64,000 bases of DNA from Priestia iocasae. Lineage in GTDB: Bacteria; Bacillota; Bacilli; Bacillales; Bacillaceae_H. The translations under genes and the position numbers were made by a program. The notes under the pieces are model-generated. The model saw only the letters and a program-made list of their open reading frames with translations. It did not search any database and was not told the origin of the DNA. Positions 60,681 through 64,000 of this stretch are shown in pieces. The stretch's first letter is position 1; the number at the start of each line of letters is the position of its first letter. The stretch is from the NCBI RefSeq assembly GCF_016909075.1, contig NZ_JAFBFC010000004.1, positions 310,001-374,000 on the forward strand, written 5' to 3'.

Positions 60681-62354
60681 CTTGCATTGAAGTATATTTT
60701 TTAAAAACTCTTTCATTAACTCTTTTTCTTCTGGGAAAAATGGTAAGGCTCCTACCCCAATTTTATCAATACTTTCGTAAAGTGGATGTTTTTGATAATT
60801 GGCTTGTATCCCTGGAAACAAAACAATTGCAGCCTTTACTGTTCTTTTATAGTCATTTCCTTCCTTCTTCACGATAGCATCTCGATAACGATGCATCGTA
60901 TTAACATCTTCTTCTGTAGCCGTAATAGTAGACGCAGACAGATTAAGACGATACTTAGCGTCAAATATATACTTTTCTTCCCCAACGTCTAGAACTATGT
61001 CCGGACGCTGACTAACAGTGGGTGTGTCCGAATAAAACCTTTGATACGATAAGGTGATTTGCTGCTTCCTTTTATGACAATAAAATGTACACGTAGTTGC
61101 AGGTAATGCAACGGATAGCCCTGACGAAGTAGTCTGAACCATTTGTTGACTTAACGGTTCGCAATATTGACTAATGATTTTTCGAATCGATAAATAGGTC
61201 CAATATTCATATAGAACAGCCACGTCTTTTAAAGATAATTTGTAAAATTCCCCTTGAAGCGCTAGTCCTCTAGATAGTAATAAAAACTGTTTATAAACAT
61301 CTCGATACCTTACGTCCATTTGTATCACATGATTAAATCGTGGTTTATTTATGGAATCAATTGTTTTCCAAAATGGCATCTCTAGCTCACGCTGTAACAC
61401 AAGATGAAAACGTTGAATACTAGTAATGATTGAGCGATTAATATCAGGTCGATTTAATTCCCGTAACGATAAAATATTGGTTAATAGCTCTTCTATTCGA
61501 TGATTTAATGTTAGCATCATCCACTTTATGGCTTGATTTTCGTTTGTATTAAATGTCTCTTCCCTCTTTAGCGTTAATGCTTTGGTTGGGACACCGCACT
61601 CATTCATGAGATAAGGATGTGTCCGAGCAAATGAACGCGTAAGCTGATTTGTTCGTGTTACTTTGTCTCCCCTCACCATTTGAGGGTACGCTTGTACATG
61701 ATGAGACGGCTTTTTCACAAGCTGTTTTATACTTTTTATAAATCCATCAAAGTGAGTTTGCAACACGTAATAAAATTCTACCCATCCTGCTTGTTTTGAA
61801 AATGAAAGCTTGGCTTCTACATATGTTTTCTTTGCTACATCATACGCTAAATCGTACACATAATGGTTCACTTCATGAACAAGCTTCACGTAGTCATTTT
61901 TGTAGGAAAGCTTCGTCGGAAATACTTCAATCGTAAATTGTAGAACTTTACGTTCTCCATCTAGAATGTCAAACGTAGAATAGCCGACTTCGTTTTGAAA
62001 TGAAACACGCCCTATTAATAGATGATTGTTCTGTACAGTGATGGATTCAAATGATTCTTTTATTTGCTGATTTTGATGATGAACAGAGAGAGGCTTTCCT
62101 CTTTTAGATGTAATGGTAAATGAATAGACCGTATTTTCAAAAAAAAGCGGCTCCATTGATGACGTCGTAGACAGCGTACTTTCGTTTTGATCTCGTATTT
62201 TGATTAATTTGATAGCATAACCTGTACACGTAAATGACATATACTCTTTTTCAATTGTAGAAATGTGAGTCTGTACTTTCCCTTTTATAAGGACTTCGCA
62301 ATAGTCTGTTTCAATGCTAATAAGTGGTACTTGCCCAGAACGATGTGTAACCAT
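60678..62354 (-). CDS. McrC-like nuclease subunit (DUF2357, PD-(D/E)XK)
   Basis: 558 residues from ATG 62354 (AAGAGG upstream). DUF2357 N-terminal and middle region; C-terminal nuclease core RPDIVLDVGEEKYIFDAKYRLN with the PD...(D)xK pattern. Partner of the upstream MrcB_N-AAA protein, overlapping it by 38 bp. Together a type IV, modification-dependent restriction system is likely. Target modification unknown. Confidence 0.8.
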   Translation of the reverse strand: MVTHRSGQVPLISIETDYCEVLIKGKVQTHISTIEKEYMSFTCTGYAIKLIKIRDQNESTLSTTSSMEPLFFENTVYSFTITSKRGKPLSVHHQNQQIKESFESITVQNNHLLIGRVSFQNEVGYSTFDILDGERKVLQFTIEVFPTKLSYKNDYVKLVHEVNHYVYDLAYDVAKKTYVEAKLSFSKQAGWVEFYYVLQTHFDGFIKSIKQLVKKPSHHVQAYPQMVRGDKVTRTNQLTRSFARTHPYLMNECGVPTKALTLKREETFNTNENQAIKWMMLTLNHRIEELLTNILSLRELNRPDINRSIITSIQRFHLVLQRELEMPFWKTIDSINKPRFNHVIQMDVRYRDVYKQFLLLSRGLALQGEFYKLSLKDVAVLYEYWTYLSIRKIISQYCEPLSQQMVQTTSSGLSVALPATTCTFYCHKRKQQITLSYQRFYSDTPTVSQRPDIVLDVGEEKYIFDAKYRLNLSASTITATEEDVNTMHRYRDAIVKKEGNDYKRTVKAAIVLFPGIQANYQKHPLYESIDKIGVGALPFFPEEKELMKEFLKNILQCK

Positions 62355-63945
62355 ATCGATCAAACCTCTTAATCATATCCATTAATTTTCTACCGCTTTT
62401 AGGAAAGCGAATCTGTTCTGCTTCCAAAATAGCTGTATCAACAACTTCATCCAGTACTGTACTCGTTGAATAGTGGTACAGCTCCTTTAACCCTTCAAGT
62501 GTGTTATAATCACTCCCACCTATACGTGGTAATACTTTCTGTAAAATTTGAAAATCAAATGCTTGATCAAATGTAAACATGCCACTTTTGATGGCATACA
62601 CCATATAAAAACAAACTTCATCCCGTACACGATAGCCTATTTGCAAGTCCATTTGTGCTAAAATATCGTTTATTTTAATTAATTCAATTGTTATTTCCTG
62701 TACAAGTTCACGGTATTGATGATAGACATCTTTTAAATGAAGAAATTGACTTTGAAGCTGAATGACTTGAGTTGACGGTTTTTCTCTTTCCTCCTCTAAT
62801 AAAAAGTCAAACGCATCTAACTTAATTGTATTAAATTCAATTGTGTTCGTACGGTCTAACAGCTTTTGACTGAATGAATGCGTCGTCTCATCCATATTGA
62901 TTGTACCAATCACAAATAAATTTGCAGGTAAATACACGTCCCGAAACGACTTATGACCTGGTAAAAGAGGGTACGTGACAATTCGACCTTCTTTCCACTT
63001 TCGACTTTCAATTACGCTTAAGATGTCACTTAAATAGTGCTCAACGCGAGCGACATTCATTTCATCTAAAATAATGATATAGGGCTTACTAGGGTTGTTT
63101 AGTGCACGTTCAATCATTTTTAAAAATAATCCTTTTCTAAATTCTCCTTTTAAATCGGTATACCCAATTAGATCTGAACTATCGCTCCAATCAGGCCGAA
63201 CTGGCAATAAAGCAATTTGTCCATTGTCTTCTGATGCCCCGATGCTTTCTGCAAATAGTTGAGCAATTTTTGTCTTACCCGTACCACTGACTCCAGATAA
63301 TATAACAAACGGCTTTGTTTTTAACGAAAAGTATACATTCGCTACATCGGAAAGCTCATAGTAAAACCCGGTTCCTTTTAAGTAATGATAAATGTGATGA
63401 ATAAGATCTTTATCGGATGTCATTTGTTTTTCTTGTGCATGAACGTTTAAATATTGCTCATAGAACTGCATCATGATTATTAAATCCTCTTTTAATTGCC
63501 GCTCAGTAGGAAAATCTTCAACATTATAAGGAATATAAAGAGCTGCGCCTTCTTCAAATTCAGTTGCTTCAATGGATGTGCCGATAACGATGTCTTCATC
63601 TTTTAATATGCGGTGATGATCAGGTGTTAAAAAGCGAATCTCCTTTTGATGAAAGGGACTTGCCATTTCCATCATCGTTAAATAAATACGCTTTCGATCT
63701 TCACTAATGATGTATAAAACGCCCACATTTGCTTCTGCTTGTTTACTTTGAATGCGCAAGTATGGAAATCGTTCACCATGTAGTCCAGATATTCGTAGAT
63801 TCTCTCGACTCATCCCTTCTATCCGATAAATAGTCATAGGTAGCCGACGAGTTAACATGTTCTCTACTTCTTGTTTCATTAATACATCTCGTTGTCTTTC
63901 ATCATAATGTTCCACTAGAAAAAGTAATCTTTCTCGTAAACTCAT
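62317..63945 (-). CDS. McrB-like AAA+ protein with MrcB_N domain
   Basis: 542 residues. N-terminal MrcB_N/DUF3578-type domain (about residues 1-165, ending with a phrase like DFPTERQLKEDLIIMMQFYEQYL), which would recognise modified DNA. AAA+ core: GVSGTGKTKIAQLF (Walker A, about residue 219), YIIILDEMNVARVEHYLSDIL (Walker B), LFVIGTINMDETTHSFSQKLLDR (sensor/signature). SD AAGGAG 8 bases from the ATG. First gene of the two-gene module; the sequence upstream is cut by the window end. Confidence 0.85.
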   Translation of the reverse strand: MSLRERLLFLVEHYDERQRDVLMKQEVENMLTRRLPMTIYRIEGMSRENLRISGLHGERFPYLRIQSKQAEANVGVLYIISEDRKRIYLTMMEMASPFHQKEIRFLTPDHHRILKDEDIVIGTSIEATEFEEGAALYIPYNVEDFPTERQLKEDLIIMMQFYEQYLNVHAQEKQMTSDKDLIHHIYHYLKGTGFYYELSDVANVYFSLKTKPFVILSGVSGTGKTKIAQLFAESIGASEDNGQIALLPVRPDWSDSSDLIGYTDLKGEFRKGLFLKMIERALNNPSKPYIIILDEMNVARVEHYLSDILSVIESRKWKEGRIVTYPLLPGHKSFRDVYLPANLFVIGTINMDETTHSFSQKLLDRTNTIEFNTIKLDAFDFLLEEEREKPSTQVIQLQSQFLHLKDVYHQYRELVQEITIELIKINDILAQMDLQIGYRVRDEVCFYMVYAIKSGMFTFDQAFDFQILQKVLPRIGGSDYNTLEGLKELYHYSTSTVLDEVVDTAILEAEQIRFPKSGRKLMDMIKRFDRYGYTSFWASTTY

Positions 63946-64000
63946 ATGTAGGACTCCTTATCCTTCTTTCCTTTCTATTCTGTATACCCAATTTTCAGTT

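Noticed and set aside
60629..60877. Plus-strand ORF of 82 codons
   Set aside because: It lies across the small RNA terminator and is antisense to the McrC-like gene, with no SD.
1..64000. CRISPR array, tRNA/rRNA genes, insertion sequence, prophage or origin
   Set aside because: No regularly spaced repeats, cloverleaf or rRNA motifs, transposase or integrase genes, or DnaA-box clusters were seen on reading both strands.

Overview
The window is 64 kb of chromosome from a low-GC, endospore-forming Firmicute of the Bacillaceae, of Bacillus/Priestia type. Evidence: small acid-soluble spore protein genes (sspN, sspO, sspP, tlp), a CotM-like coat protein, strong AGGAGG-type ribosome binding sites with frequent TTG/GTG starts, and the block cotM - sspP - sspO - citB - yneN - sspN - tlp - yneP - yneR - plsY - yneT - parE - parC, which matches the Bacillus subtilis yne/citB neighbourhood as I remember it. 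I cannot name the species. No rRNA, tRNA, CRISPR array, insertion sequence or prophage was seen.

Layout. 0-8 kb: tail of a HAD phosphatase, DUF4003-type protein, mug glycosylase, a protein with an internal duplication, a 36-codon gene, a lone cbiA, and htpG with a CIRCE operator. 8.2-17.3 kb: a minus-strand acyl-CoA catabolic cluster (two acyl-CoA dehydrogenases, enoyl-CoA hydratase, 3-hydroxyacyl-CoA dehydrogenase, SDR, APH-type kinase, ComB-type phosphatase, quinone oxidoreductase) with its own TetR regulator and two matching operators. The kinase plus ACAD11-like dehydrogenase pairing suggests catabolism of 4-hydroxy acids through phosphorylated CoA esters. 17.4-21 kb: an amino-acid-oxidase-like flavoprotein, then an operator-controlled TetR - methyltransferase - CPYC flavoprotein operon. 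21-28 kb: GNAT, CwlO-like endopeptidase, a Gly/Tyr-rich small protein, MBL hydrolase, and the adaptive alkylation-repair cluster adaB-adaA/alkA with a truncated 2OG-Fe(II) oxygenase between them and two copies of a 19-bp box.

28-39 kb: SWIM/SNF2 helicase, ilvE, an ArsA-type ATPase with a small -CC-ended partner, cstA under a cre site, an operon of YqcI/YcgG, cupin and isochorismatase-like genes, and a LysE exporter. 39-47 kb: parC, parE, yneT, plsY, a second-type rsgA with a possible leader peptide, and a zinc-ribbon mini-protein. 47-57 kb: yneR, yneP, a phospholipase D, spore-protein genes, yneN, citB and cotM. 57-64 kb: M42 aminopeptidase between 21-bp direct repeats, Ku, an alpha/beta hydrolase, a secreted small protein, an unassigned structured small RNA with its own promoter and terminator, and a two-gene McrBC-like (MrcB_N-AAA plus DUF2357/PD-(D/E)XK) restriction module.

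Most of the window is ordinary core genome with well-formed bidirectional terminators. The points that most deserve follow-up are the CIRCE element at htpG, the candidate 4-hydroxy-acid cluster, the TetR/methyltransferase/flavoprotein operon, the small RNA converging on the McrC-like gene, the ada boxes with the decayed oxygenase, and a recurrent 14-bp-stem intergenic hairpin found three times.
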